5,858 bases of DNA. Origin: SAR202 cluster bacterium (lineage in GTDB: Bacteria > Chloroflexota > Dehalococcoidia > SAR202 > CAJWER01). The DNA lies in assembly GCA_030740335.1 (NCBI GenBank), contig JASLXL010000296.1, positions 1-5,858 on the forward strand, given 5' to 3'. Each line of letters opens with the position of its first letter. Positions within the stretch are counted from its first letter, which is position 1. Shown here piece after piece: positions 1-5,487 of the stretch. A program made the position numbers and the translations under genes. A model generated the notes under the pieces. The model was not told where the DNA came from. It made no database searches and worked only from the letters and a program-made list of their open reading frames with translations.

Positions 1-92
1 AAGGCGGGATCGCGATTGTCCCAGTGAACCTCTGCAAGGGCGAGGCCGAGATCATAGTCGGTAGGCTCCGGACGATCCTGGGAGGAGACTAG
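1..92 (+). CDS. 3' end of an unidentified protein (partial)
   Basis: Frame 3 is open from the left edge to a TAG at 90-92 and gives about 29 C-terminal residues: a hydrophobic stretch GGIAIVPVNLC, then a charged helix-like tail ending in RLRTILGGD. The other two forward frames stop early, and the composition looks like real protein. The stop lies only 6 bases before the ATG of the deacylase at 99, and that gene's Shine-Dalgarno sits inside this gene's last codons, so the two are probably co-transcribed. Too little remains to assign a family. The tail could fit the last beta strand and helix of many alpha/beta enzymes, and I do not name one. Confidence 0.6.
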   Translation, partial: GGIAIVPVNLCKGEAEIIVGRLRTILGGD

Positions 93-98
93 GCGCTC

Positions 99-1673
99 AT
101 GTTGGACCTGCTGGTCGAAAACGGACTGGTGATTGACGGTAGTGGCAGCCCTGGCTTCCACGCTGCTGTGGCGATCAAAGACGAACGCGTCACTGTCCAC
201 CGTGGCGACGTTGGACACCTCGTAGCTACACGTACCATCGACGCCACCGGCCATGTTGTGTGTCCGGGGTTCATCGATGTGCACTCCCACGCCGGGCTCA
301 CGATCCTCGGCGAGCCACACCACGACCCGAAGGTGCGCCAGGGCGTCACCACGGAACTGGTGGGTATCGACGGTATCTCCCACGCGCCGTTCAAGACGCA
401 GGACGAATTACACCGCTATATATGGCTCGACTCCGGCCTCAATGGCTATCCTCCCATGCCCGCCGACTGGCTTACCGTGGCCGACCTCCTTGGGCAATAT
501 GACAACAAGGTCGCTGTGAATATCGCGTACATTCTGGGCAACTCTCCGGTGCGCATCTGGGGTGTCGGCTGGAACGACCGTCCGGCAACCCCTGCAGAGA
601 TCGCCAACATGCAGTCGGTAGTTAAGGAGGCCATGGAGGAAGGCGCATGGGGGCTGTCAACGGGCCTGGATTATGAGCCCGGCGCATACGCCGACACCGA
701 GGAGCTAATAGCCCTCTCTGAGACGGTCGCACATCTCGGAGGCTTCTACCACACCCACACCAGGTCTGATCTGAAGGTCCGCAGCGTAATGGCGCCATGG
801 GAGGAGGCGGTTGACATAGGCAGGCGGTCCGGTTCCCCGGTGCACCTGACCCACTACCGCCAGAGCTTCCAGGGCGACGGCAGCCACCTAGACTACATCA
901 GCCTGGTGGAGGACGCGCGTGCCGAGGGACTGGACGTCACTTTCGACTGCTATACCTACCCGTATTCAGGTACTCACATGGTCATCGGGTTCCCCGGCTG
1001 GTCGAAGGACGGAGGCCCCGAGCGGTTGATGGCAGCGCTGAAGGATCAGTCTGACAGGGCGCGTCTGAAGAAGCAGATGCCGCTCGGGAAACTGGAGAAC
1101 TCCTGGCTTCACAATTTTACAAAGCCACAGAACGTGGCATATGACGGTCTCCTCTTGACCGACATCGCTAAGATGAGGGACCAGGACCCATGGGACACGT
1201 TATTCGACCTGCTGATAGAGGAGAACCTGGGAATTTCCCAGGTGGGCCTAGGCACCAACGCCCACACGCTTCAAGCCTTCGTATCCCACCCATACGGCAT
1301 GATCGCTAGTGACGCGATACTATTTGGCGAGTACCCAAACCCGCGCACCTATGGCTGCTTCCCACTGGTTTTGGCCGAGTTCGTGCGAGCCGAAAAACAC
1401 CTGCAGCTACCCGAGGCGATTCGCAAGATGACATCGTTCCCGGCACAGCGCCTCGGCCTGCCAGATCGCGGCCTACTTCGCGACGGCTTTAAGGCAGACG
1501 TGGTCATATTTGACCCGGCCACCGTTCGAACCGACGCAACCCGAGAAGACCCAAAGCACTACCCTGTGGGCATCAACTACGTCATTGTCAACGGGAAGGT
1601 CGTCATCGACCATGACGAGAACACAGGCGCCCTACCCGGTCGCGCTCTCCGCCGGGGGCACGTTTCGACGTAA
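99..1673 (+). CDS. N-acyl-D-amino-acid deacylase family amidohydrolase
   Basis: A 524-residue cytoplasmic metal-dependent hydrolase of the D-aminoacylase branch of the amidohydrolase superfamily. Known members cleave N-acyl-D-amino acids or related amides. The N-terminal beta domain leads into PGFIDVHSH with metal ligands His62 and His64. QGVTTELVG follows (81-89), then GLSTGLDYEPG (185-195), HTHTR with His220, VHLTHYR with His252, and ASD with Asp405. The family signature NPRTYGCF is at 414-421. The C-terminus has the usual PAQRLGL-DRG-ADVVIFDP block (448-473) and a VNGKVV strand with a TG-PGRALR tail. Length is normal for the family. The oddity is that the Cys ligand of classical D-aminoacylases (the GNCG motif) is Asp91 here (GIDG), so the substrate may differ. 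GGAGGAG at 81-87 supports the start at 99. The gene follows the upstream stop by 6 bases, as in an operon. Family is confident; substrate unknown. Confidence 0.9.
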   Translation: MLDLLVENGLVIDGSGSPGFHAAVAIKDERVTVHRGDVGHLVATRTIDATGHVVCPGFIDVHSHAGLTILGEPHHDPKVRQGVTTELVGIDGISHAPFKTQDELHRYIWLDSGLNGYPPMPADWLTVADLLGQYDNKVAVNIAYILGNSPVRIWGVGWNDRPATPAEIANMQSVVKEAMEEGAWGLSTGLDYEPGAYADTEELIALSETVAHLGGFYHTHTRSDLKVRSVMAPWEEAVDIGRRSGSPVHLTHYRQSFQGDGSHLDYISLVEDARAEGLDVTFDCYTYPYSGTHMVIGFPGWSKDGGPERLMAALKDQSDRARLKKQMPLGKLENSWLHNFTKPQNVAYDGLLLTDIAKMRDQDPWDTLFDLLIEENLGISQVGLGTNAHTLQAFVSHPYGMIASDAILFGEYPNPRTYGCFPLVLAEFVRAEKHLQLPEAIRKMTSFPAQRLGLPDRGLLRDGFKADVVIFDPATVRTDATREDPKHYPVGINYVIVNGKVVIDHDENTGALPGRALRRGHVST

Positions 1674-1747
1674 GACTTCACCGCGGGAATGAGTCGGATA
1701 CCTTTGCGGCTGACACGACCCTGCTATTCGACCGGGTGTCTCAAGAG

Positions 1748-1778
1748 GGCGGGTCACAGACCCGCCGCTACGTGTTTT
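1748..1778 (+). terminator. Strong GC hairpin, likely terminator or small palindromic repeat
   Basis: A perfect 8-bp stem, GGCGGGTC (1748-1755) and GACCCGCC (1759-1766), closes a 3-base ACA loop 75 bases after the deacylase stop. A TTTT run sits at 1775-1778, 8 bases beyond the stem, which is too far and too short for a textbook intrinsic terminator. A weaker imperfect hairpin lies just upstream (GACAC 1712-1716 with GTGTC 1736-1740, plus an inner CC/GG pair after a two-base bulge). Similar GGCGGGTC/GACCCGCC palindromes followed by a CTACG tail occur, from my recollection, as dispersed intergenic repeats in some bacterial genomes, so this may be a repeat copy that also ends or protects the transcript. 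Confidence 0.5.
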
Positions 1779-1852
1779 GCTGTGCATGTTAGGACGGGTC
1801 CGTGATTCACCTCTCTTTCGGGTGTGCAGAGGGGTAGTCCTTCTGGCAGGTG

Positions 1853-1871
1853 TGTGAGGATGCCCCTCACA
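1853..1871. repeat. Short inverted repeat (7-bp stem)
   Basis: TGTGAGG at 1853-1859 and CCTCACA at 1865-1871 are perfect complements around a 5-base loop. A second loose pairing, CCTCT 1810-1814 with AGAGG 1828-1832, lies just upstream. There is no T-run and no adjacent start codon. The stem lies between the deacylase terminator region and the decayed transporter, so it could be the old terminator of that transporter on the minus strand or simple noncoding structure. Function not established. Confidence 0.35.
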
Positions 1872-1930
1872 TCAACAACTGATCTTCTAATTCTTGTTTC
1901 TTGGCGATGTGGGGCAGCAGAGCATCTCCA

Positions 1931-2181
1931 CCTACCGGCGTTTCTAGGCCAGGCTAGCGCCTCGGAATGGCCTCGAAGCCTTAGCATCGCCCACACTCCA
2001 ACCACAGATCCCGCGAGCGGCGGCCAAAGGCCAGCGACCATCGCTAATTGTTCAGGGAAAGTGGTACCAATTGCACCGAGAACAGGGTCAGCTGGAATCC
2101 GGTTGCCCTCTGCATCGTAAGGTCGGTACCGACGTATTCGAGTGGGCTCCGCTCTGGGACATTGTGGGCCGTTGGACCAGA
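1931..2181 (-). pseudogene. Decayed C-terminal fragment of a Major Facilitator Superfamily transporter
   Basis: Two minus-strand frames together read like the last two membrane segments and tail of an MFS permease. From about 2181 down to 2047 one frame gives VPERSPLEYVGTDLTMQ followed by ATGFQLTLFSVQLVPLSL, matching the loop plus helix 11 pattern (EYVGTALT.Q then GF.LT...IQL.P) I know from MFS proteins. An in-frame TAG follows at 2044-2046, then RWSLAF, which resembles the usual GWRWAFA. A shift near 2026-2040 into another frame continues with GSVVGVWAMLRLRG and a short tail SEALAWPRNAGR, resembling helix 12 and the C-terminal tail. Only about 80 residues of a protein of roughly 400 remain. 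The N-terminal part is absent, cut off where the ThDP gene's leader begins. With a stop, a frameshift and truncation, it cannot encode a transporter. Assignment is by pattern memory, not by a search. Confidence 0.6.
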
Positions 2182-2243
2182 TGGTAAGCTACGCGGAACC
2201 TAGGCGGCCAAAAACCGCCGCCATCCTACGGTCAGAGTAATGA

Positions 2244-2249
2244 GGAGGG
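2244..2249 (+). promoter_or_regulatory. Ribosome binding site that sets the ThDP enzyme start at 2258
   Basis: GGAGGG lies 8 bases before the ATG at 2258, a near-ideal Shine-Dalgarno. It would fall inside the first codons if translation began at the in-frame ATG at 2240, which has no comparable site upstream. The protein family normally starts a few residues before the GADVVAEIL block, which fits 2258. Confidence 0.75.
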
Positions 2250-2257
2250 CGAGCCAG

Positions 2258-3895
2258 ATGCTTGGAGCCGACGTTGTTGCAGAGATATTGAAGCGCGAGG
2301 GCATCGAGTGGATGTCTGTGTTCCCGGCACAAGAGTTGATTGACGCGGTCGCAAAGGCTGACATCCGTCCTGTCCTGTGCCGCCAGGAACGGGTAGGCAT
2401 GGCCATAGCCGATGGGTTCAGCCGCACCACCAACGGAAAACGACTCGGTGTATTCGCAATGCAGCGAGGGCCAGGCTCCGAGAACGCGTTCCCTGGCGCG
2501 GCACAGGCATTCTCCGACAACGTCCCTATCCTGCTGCTACCTGGAGGCTCAGATACGACGCGTGAATTCATCAGCCCGGAGTTCGACTCGGTTGAGAACT
2601 ACCGCAACGTTGTGAAGTGGGGTGCACGCACAAACTATATCGAACGCATTCCCGAGCTGATGCGACGGGCCTTCTACCAGCTCCGCACGGGCAAAGGCGG
2701 CCCGGTGCTAATCGAACTGCCAAAAGACATTCTGACCGCAGAGTTCAGCGGAGAGATAGAATACTCCCCCGTTGAGGGCAACCGGTACGGTCCGGATGCC
2801 TCCGATACCACTAAGATTGCGAAGCTACTACTCCAGGCCGATATTCCGGTGATCCAGGCCGGGCAGGGCTGCCTGTACGCCGAGGCCTGGGACGAGTTGC
2901 AAGAGTTGGCCGAACTCCTTCAGGCGCCGGTCATGACCACGCTGCCCGGCAAAAGCGCCTTCCCCGAAAATCACCCCCTGTCACTCGGCGCGTCCGCCGT
3001 CTCCACTACGCGTCAAATAGCGCACTTCCTGGGCAAGGCCGACCTCATTTTCGCTATCGGCAGCAGTCTAACTCGGACCAACTACGGCAGGGAGCTGCCC
3101 GACGGGCCGACCCTAATCCACTCCACCAACGACTTTGCCGACATTCACAAGGACTACCGCTCCGACCACGCCATAATCGGAGACGCGAAGCTTGTGTTGG
3201 AAGGAGTTATCGATGAGATCAAGGCTGCCACAAAGGGCCGCGGCCACCGTGACACCCGCGACGTAGGCCCCGAGGTACAGGCGGTAAAAACACAGTGGCT
3301 CAACGAGTGGATGCCACAGCTCACATCGGACGAGGAACCCATCAACCAGTACCGCATCATCTGGGATCTGATGCACGCCGTCGACCGGCCAAACACCATC
3401 GTTACCCACGACGCCGGGAGTCCGCGCGACCAGATCGTGCCCTTCTGGGAGTCCGTTGCGCCACGAGGCTACATGGGTTGGGGTAAGTCTACCCAGCTTG
3501 GCTACGGGTTGGGGATTACGATGGGCGCCAAATTGGCCGAGCCGGACAAGCTCTGCATCAACATGATGGGTGACGCCGCAATCGGCATGGTCGGTATGGA
3601 CATCGAGACTGCGGTGCGCAACAAGATCGGCATCCTGACCATCGTCTTCAACAACGGTGTCATGGCCATCGAGCGCGGACACATGCCCTACGCCATCGAT
3701 AAATACGACGCGATGGACCAGGGTGGAGATTACGCTAAAGTCGCCCAGGCCCTGGGCTCGTGGGGCAAACGCGTGGAAAAGATCGACGACTTCCTACCGT
3801 CGCTCCAGGAGGCCATCGAGGTCACCGAATCCGGGAGCCCTGCCCTCCTCGACTGTATCGTCAAGGAAGGCTACGACTTCTCCAAGTACTCGTAA
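2258..3895 (+). CDS. Acetolactate-synthase-like thiamine diphosphate-dependent enzyme
   Basis: A 545-residue cytoplasmic enzyme of the ThDP-binding acetolactate synthase / pyruvate oxidase family. Such enzymes cleave or join carbon-carbon bonds next to a carbonyl, usually on 2-oxo acids. The Pyr domain is at about 1-165, with the cofactor-activating Glu44 in CRQERVGMAIADGFSR and the GPGSENAF turn at 71-78. The central domain is at about 185-325 (VIQAGQG, TTLPGKSAFPENHPLSLG). The PP domain is at about 365-540, with GYGLGITMGAKLA and the Mg/ThDP motif G438-D439-A440 through Asn465-Asn466. The motif has GDA where GDG is usual. Length is typical. It runs toward the minus-strand flavoprotein gene, with 89 bases between the two stops. 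No partner regulatory subunit is present, so biosynthetic acetolactate synthase is not indicated; a catabolic lyase, decarboxylase or acyltransferase is as likely. Substrate unknown. Confidence 0.88.
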   Translation: MLGADVVAEILKREGIEWMSVFPAQELIDAVAKADIRPVLCRQERVGMAIADGFSRTTNGKRLGVFAMQRGPGSENAFPGAAQAFSDNVPILLLPGGSDTTREFISPEFDSVENYRNVVKWGARTNYIERIPELMRRAFYQLRTGKGGPVLIELPKDILTAEFSGEIEYSPVEGNRYGPDASDTTKIAKLLLQADIPVIQAGQGCLYAEAWDELQELAELLQAPVMTTLPGKSAFPENHPLSLGASAVSTTRQIAHFLGKADLIFAIGSSLTRTNYGRELPDGPTLIHSTNDFADIHKDYRSDHAIIGDAKLVLEGVIDEIKAATKGRGHRDTRDVGPEVQAVKTQWLNEWMPQLTSDEEPINQYRIIWDLMHAVDRPNTIVTHDAGSPRDQIVPFWESVAPRGYMGWGKSTQLGYGLGITMGAKLAEPDKLCINMMGDAAIGMVGMDIETAVRNKIGILTIVFNNGVMAIERGHMPYAIDKYDAMDQGGDYAKVAQALGSWGKRVEKIDDFLPSLQEAIEVTESGSPALLDCIVKEGYDFSKYS

Positions 3896-3958
3896 GAGCG
3901 CTCACTACCGCAGAGGTCGCGGGGACTGCAGAGTAAGGATTTGTTTTGGAACAATCCG

Positions 3959-3986
3959 ACGCCGCGCCGTCTGCGGTGTGACTTTT
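3959..3986 (+). terminator. Possible terminator of the ThDP gene
   Basis: A seven-pair stem (3959-3965 with 3973-3979, one G-T wobble, core CCGC/GCGG) with a 7-base loop is followed by GACTTTTA, a short T-run at 3983-3986. It lies about 65 bases after the ThDP stop and overlaps the last bases of the convergent flavoprotein gene (stop at 3985-3987). Position and shape suit an intrinsic terminator, but the stem is modest and the T-run is only four bases. Confidence 0.35.
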
Positions 3987-5334
3987 ACCCCGTAGCGTGC
4001 TGTGCAGCCAGACGGCCAAAGACGAGACCCAGGCACAGGCCACCACCATACTTTTCGTTGAATATGCCGCCACCGTCTGCGCCCACGGCATATAGCCCTG
4101 GCATAGGGATGTCGCGGCGATCGATCACCTGGGCGTCTGGATTGATTTTCAGGCCACCCAGTGTGAAAGTCACGCCAGGCGTCACCCCCAGGGCATACAA
4201 CGGCGCCTTTAGCACCGGTTCGGCATGGTCGCGTCGAGGGATGCGCAGGTATTGAGCTCTCCTTGCCGCAACCGCCTCGTTGTACTGCCGCACCGTCTCC
4301 AGGACGCCCGGAGCATACACCCCCCAACCCTGCATTATCTCGACTAACTCCTCGATGGTATCCGCCGTGGCGGCCGGGGCGCCCATCGCCTTGGACTCGT
4401 AGAACTTGTTGACAACGCGGTCGCCAATCCCTTTCACGATGCCGTGTTGAGAGTACACGTCGTGATCATAGATCATGTACGCCAGCGCCTCCGACTCTAG
4501 GGCTGTGGCCTGGGCATTCATCTCGTCTCCCTCCGACTCGTCGGTGAAACGCTCGCCCCGCTGGTTCACTAGGACAGCATGGGTGCTGAAGTACTGGGTA
4601 ACGGCAACGAAGTCCTCAGGAGGCACAACCGCGGGAGGCGCAGGAAGCAGGTGGCCGTAGAACGAGGCCATGGAGCCAGAGGTCGATGCACCCGCATCGC
4701 TGCCAAGCATCAGCCCATCGCCAACGCTCCGAGGATTGGCCCGCCGGATCAGCCGGTCCGCCCACCGTCCAAAGTACCGCGTGAGCATCTCTGAGTTGCC
4801 TTGGAAGCCACCCGTCGCCAGGATCGTGGCATCCGCACGAAATGTCGCCAGGCCATCCAGTGTGCGCGCCGTAACTCCCTTGACCTCACCATGCTCGCCG
4901 AGAATCAACTTCAAGGCCGACGTGTCGACATGGAGCGTGCCTCCCTCGCTCAGAAATAGATCGCGCATGTGAGCGGCAAACTGGGACGTGCCCGGGTCCA
5001 TCTCTACGACCCACCGTTCAACTTTGTTGTAGGCCGGGACAGGAATGTTCGTAACAGGGGCCTCGATGCTTTCGAGCCACTCGACGGAGTCAGTGAAATT
5101 CTCGACCAGAGCGCGGCACAGATCGGGGTTGCCCCTGGGCACCAACTTGCGTATGCCCTCGTAGGTCTTCGCGCACCAGATCCCGCCGCCAGACATTACC
5201 ATCGTCCCGCCGACCTGGCTCCCTTTCTCGATCATCGTGACGTCTGCACCGAGTTCCTGGGCTCTGACAGCCGCCACAAGCCCCCCCATGCCGGCACCAA
5301 CAACCAGGACACTGCTCTTTCTTGTTTGCCTCAT
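3985..5334 (-). CDS. FAD-dependent dehydrogenase, fumarate reductase / succinate dehydrogenase flavoprotein family
   Basis: A 449-residue FAD_binding_2-type oxidoreductase. Relatives reduce or desaturate dicarboxylates, tricarballylate, urocanate or 3-ketosteroids. The N-terminal Rossmann motif is GAGMGG (13-18), with Glu36 for the FAD ribose and GSQVGGTMVMSGGGIW next. ATGGF is at 173-177 and GDG at 205-207. The NQRGERFTDES strand (257-267) belongs to the substrate-capping domain, and TLGGLKIN is at 391-398. The FAD-closing segment runs from GLYAVGAD to GGGLCLGLVFGR (413-441). No signal peptide, heme motif or membrane anchor is seen, so it is probably soluble and cytoplasmic. Where fumarate reductases have His before TMGG, this protein has Phe390 before TLGG, closer to the F-T-x-GG pattern I associate with tricarballylate-dehydrogenase-like enzymes. 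The start at 5334 is chosen because AGGAG lies 8 bases upstream and the FAD motif begins 12 codons in. Substrate unknown. Confidence 0.88.
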   Translation of the reverse strand: MRQTRKSSVLVVGAGMGGLVAAVRAQELGADVTMIEKGSQVGGTMVMSGGGIWCAKTYEGIRKLVPRGNPDLCRALVENFTDSVEWLESIEAPVTNIPVPAYNKVERWVVEMDPGTSQFAAHMRDLFLSEGGTLHVDTSALKLILGEHGEVKGVTARTLDGLATFRADATILATGGFQGNSEMLTRYFGRWADRLIRRANPRSVGDGLMLGSDAGASTSGSMASFYGHLLPAPPAVVPPEDFVAVTQYFSTHAVLVNQRGERFTDESEGDEMNAQATALESEALAYMIYDHDVYSQHGIVKGIGDRVVNKFYESKAMGAPAATADTIEELVEIMQGWGVYAPGVLETVRQYNEAVAARRAQYLRIPRRDHAEPVLKAPLYALGVTPGVTFTLGGLKINPDAQVIDRRDIPMPGLYAVGADGGGIFNEKYGGGLCLGLVFGRLAAQHATG

Positions 5335-5342
5335 AGCCACGT

Positions 5343-5347
5343 CTCCT
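5343..5347 (-). promoter_or_regulatory. Ribosome binding site that sets the flavoprotein start at 5334
   Basis: The minus strand reads AGGAG, 8 bases before the ATG at 5334-5332. The in-frame ATG at 5427 lies upstream of the predicted promoter elements (-35 at 5394-5399), and the extra 31 residues have no family character, so 5334 is preferred. Confidence 0.75.
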
Positions 5348-5359
5348 AAGCTAGTTATC

Positions 5360-5377
5360 TGTACCGATTGATGTACA
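5360..5377. promoter_or_regulatory. Operator-like dyad TGTAC-N8-GTACA
   Basis: A perfect 5-bp inverted repeat, TGTAC (5360-5364) and GTACA (5373-5377), is separated by 8 bases for a total of 18. It overlaps the predicted -10 and transcription start of the minus-strand flavoprotein promoter, the usual place for a repressor site. No regulator gene is visible in the window. Short dyads can arise by chance. Confidence 0.35.
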
Positions 5378-5399
5378 CCGGCCAGCGCCTCAGTGTCAA
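5370..5399 (-). promoter_or_regulatory. Candidate sigma70 promoter for the flavoprotein gene
   Basis: On the minus strand a consensus -35 TTGACA (5399-5394) is followed after 18 bases by TACATC (5375-5370), a poor -10 with three of six consensus bases. The predicted start near 5363 would give a leader of about 29 bases that contains the AGGAG site. The -35 is convincing; the -10 is weak, which may mean activator dependence or a different spacing. Confidence 0.45.
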
Positions 5400-5425
5400 T
5401 AGCGCCCGCGGCGTCGCGTTGACAC
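5393..5425. repeat. Inverted repeat formed by the two divergent -35 boxes
   Basis: GTGTCAA (5393-5399) and TTGACAC (5419-5425) are perfect 7-bp inverted arms separated by 19 GC-rich bases that include CCGCGG (5407-5412). Each arm carries the -35 box of one divergent promoter, so the symmetry may simply reflect two back-to-back promoters, or it may also form a shared regulator site. Confidence 0.5.
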
Positions 5426-5447
5426 ACAATCGAGGCAACACTACACT
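5419..5447 (+). promoter_or_regulatory. Sigma70 promoter for the Amidohydro_2-type gene
   Basis: A consensus -35 TTGACA (5419-5424), an ideal 17-base spacer and a -10 TACACT (5442-5447, four of six consensus bases) point toward the + strand gene starting at 5488. The predicted start near 5454 gives a leader of about 34 bases that includes the GGGAGG site at 5478-5483. This is the best promoter in the window. Confidence 0.65.
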
Positions 5448-5487
5448 CGCGTTCTACAACCAGCGCCGCTTACCAAAGGGAGGCTCC

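Larger units (their letters stand above)
1674..2257. other. Intergenic region between the deacylase and the ThDP enzyme
   Basis: This gap of about 580 bases holds no intact gene I can support. It contains the hairpins at 1712-1740, 1748-1766 and 1853-1871, the decayed MFS fragment on the minus strand (about 1931-2181), and a short leader before the ThDP gene. In the leader is a small stem GGCGG 2203-2207 with CCGCC 2215-2219 around an A-rich loop. The only promoter-like sequence I found for the ThDP gene is poor: TTGTGG at 2162-2167, a 17-base spacer, and TAAGCT at 2185-2190 preceded by TGG, which would make an extended -10. The long gap and the hairpins suggest the ThDP gene is transcribed separately from the deacylase. 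Confidence 0.6.

Noticed and set aside
1890..1975. Degenerate copy of a dispersed repeat that reads HSEALAEES-like in translation
   Set aside because: The HSEALA-like stretch is explained as well by the MFS C-terminal tail (rLRxxPEA pattern); without genome-wide copies the repeat reading is not supported.
1754..2041. Minus-strand open frame of 95 codons as a small gene
   Set aside because: Its first part matches the last segment of an MFS permease whose preceding part lies in another frame; the rest runs through noncoding DNA and hairpins. It is pseudogene plus chance extension.
2122..2133. 12-base perfect palindrome GTCGGTACCGAC as an operator for the ThDP gene
   Set aside because: It falls inside the conserved VGTD codons of the MFS remnant and is over 120 bases from the ThDP start, so it is more likely inherited coding sequence than a regulatory site.
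2240..2257. In-frame ATG at 2240 as start of the ThDP enzyme
   Set aside because: The Shine-Dalgarno GGAGGG lies between 2240 and 2258, and family proteins start near the GADVVAEIL block, so 2258 is better.
3113..3682. Long minus-strand open frame of 189 codons inside the ThDP gene
   Set aside because: It is antisense to conserved ThDP-family motifs, and its translation has no recognisable domain; it is a shadow of a high-GC gene.
5335..5427. Upstream in-frame ATG that would lengthen the flavoprotein by 31 residues
   Set aside because: It would place the coding start upstream of the predicted promoter, has no good ribosome site, and the extra residues lack family character; ATG at 5334 has AGGAG at 8 bases.
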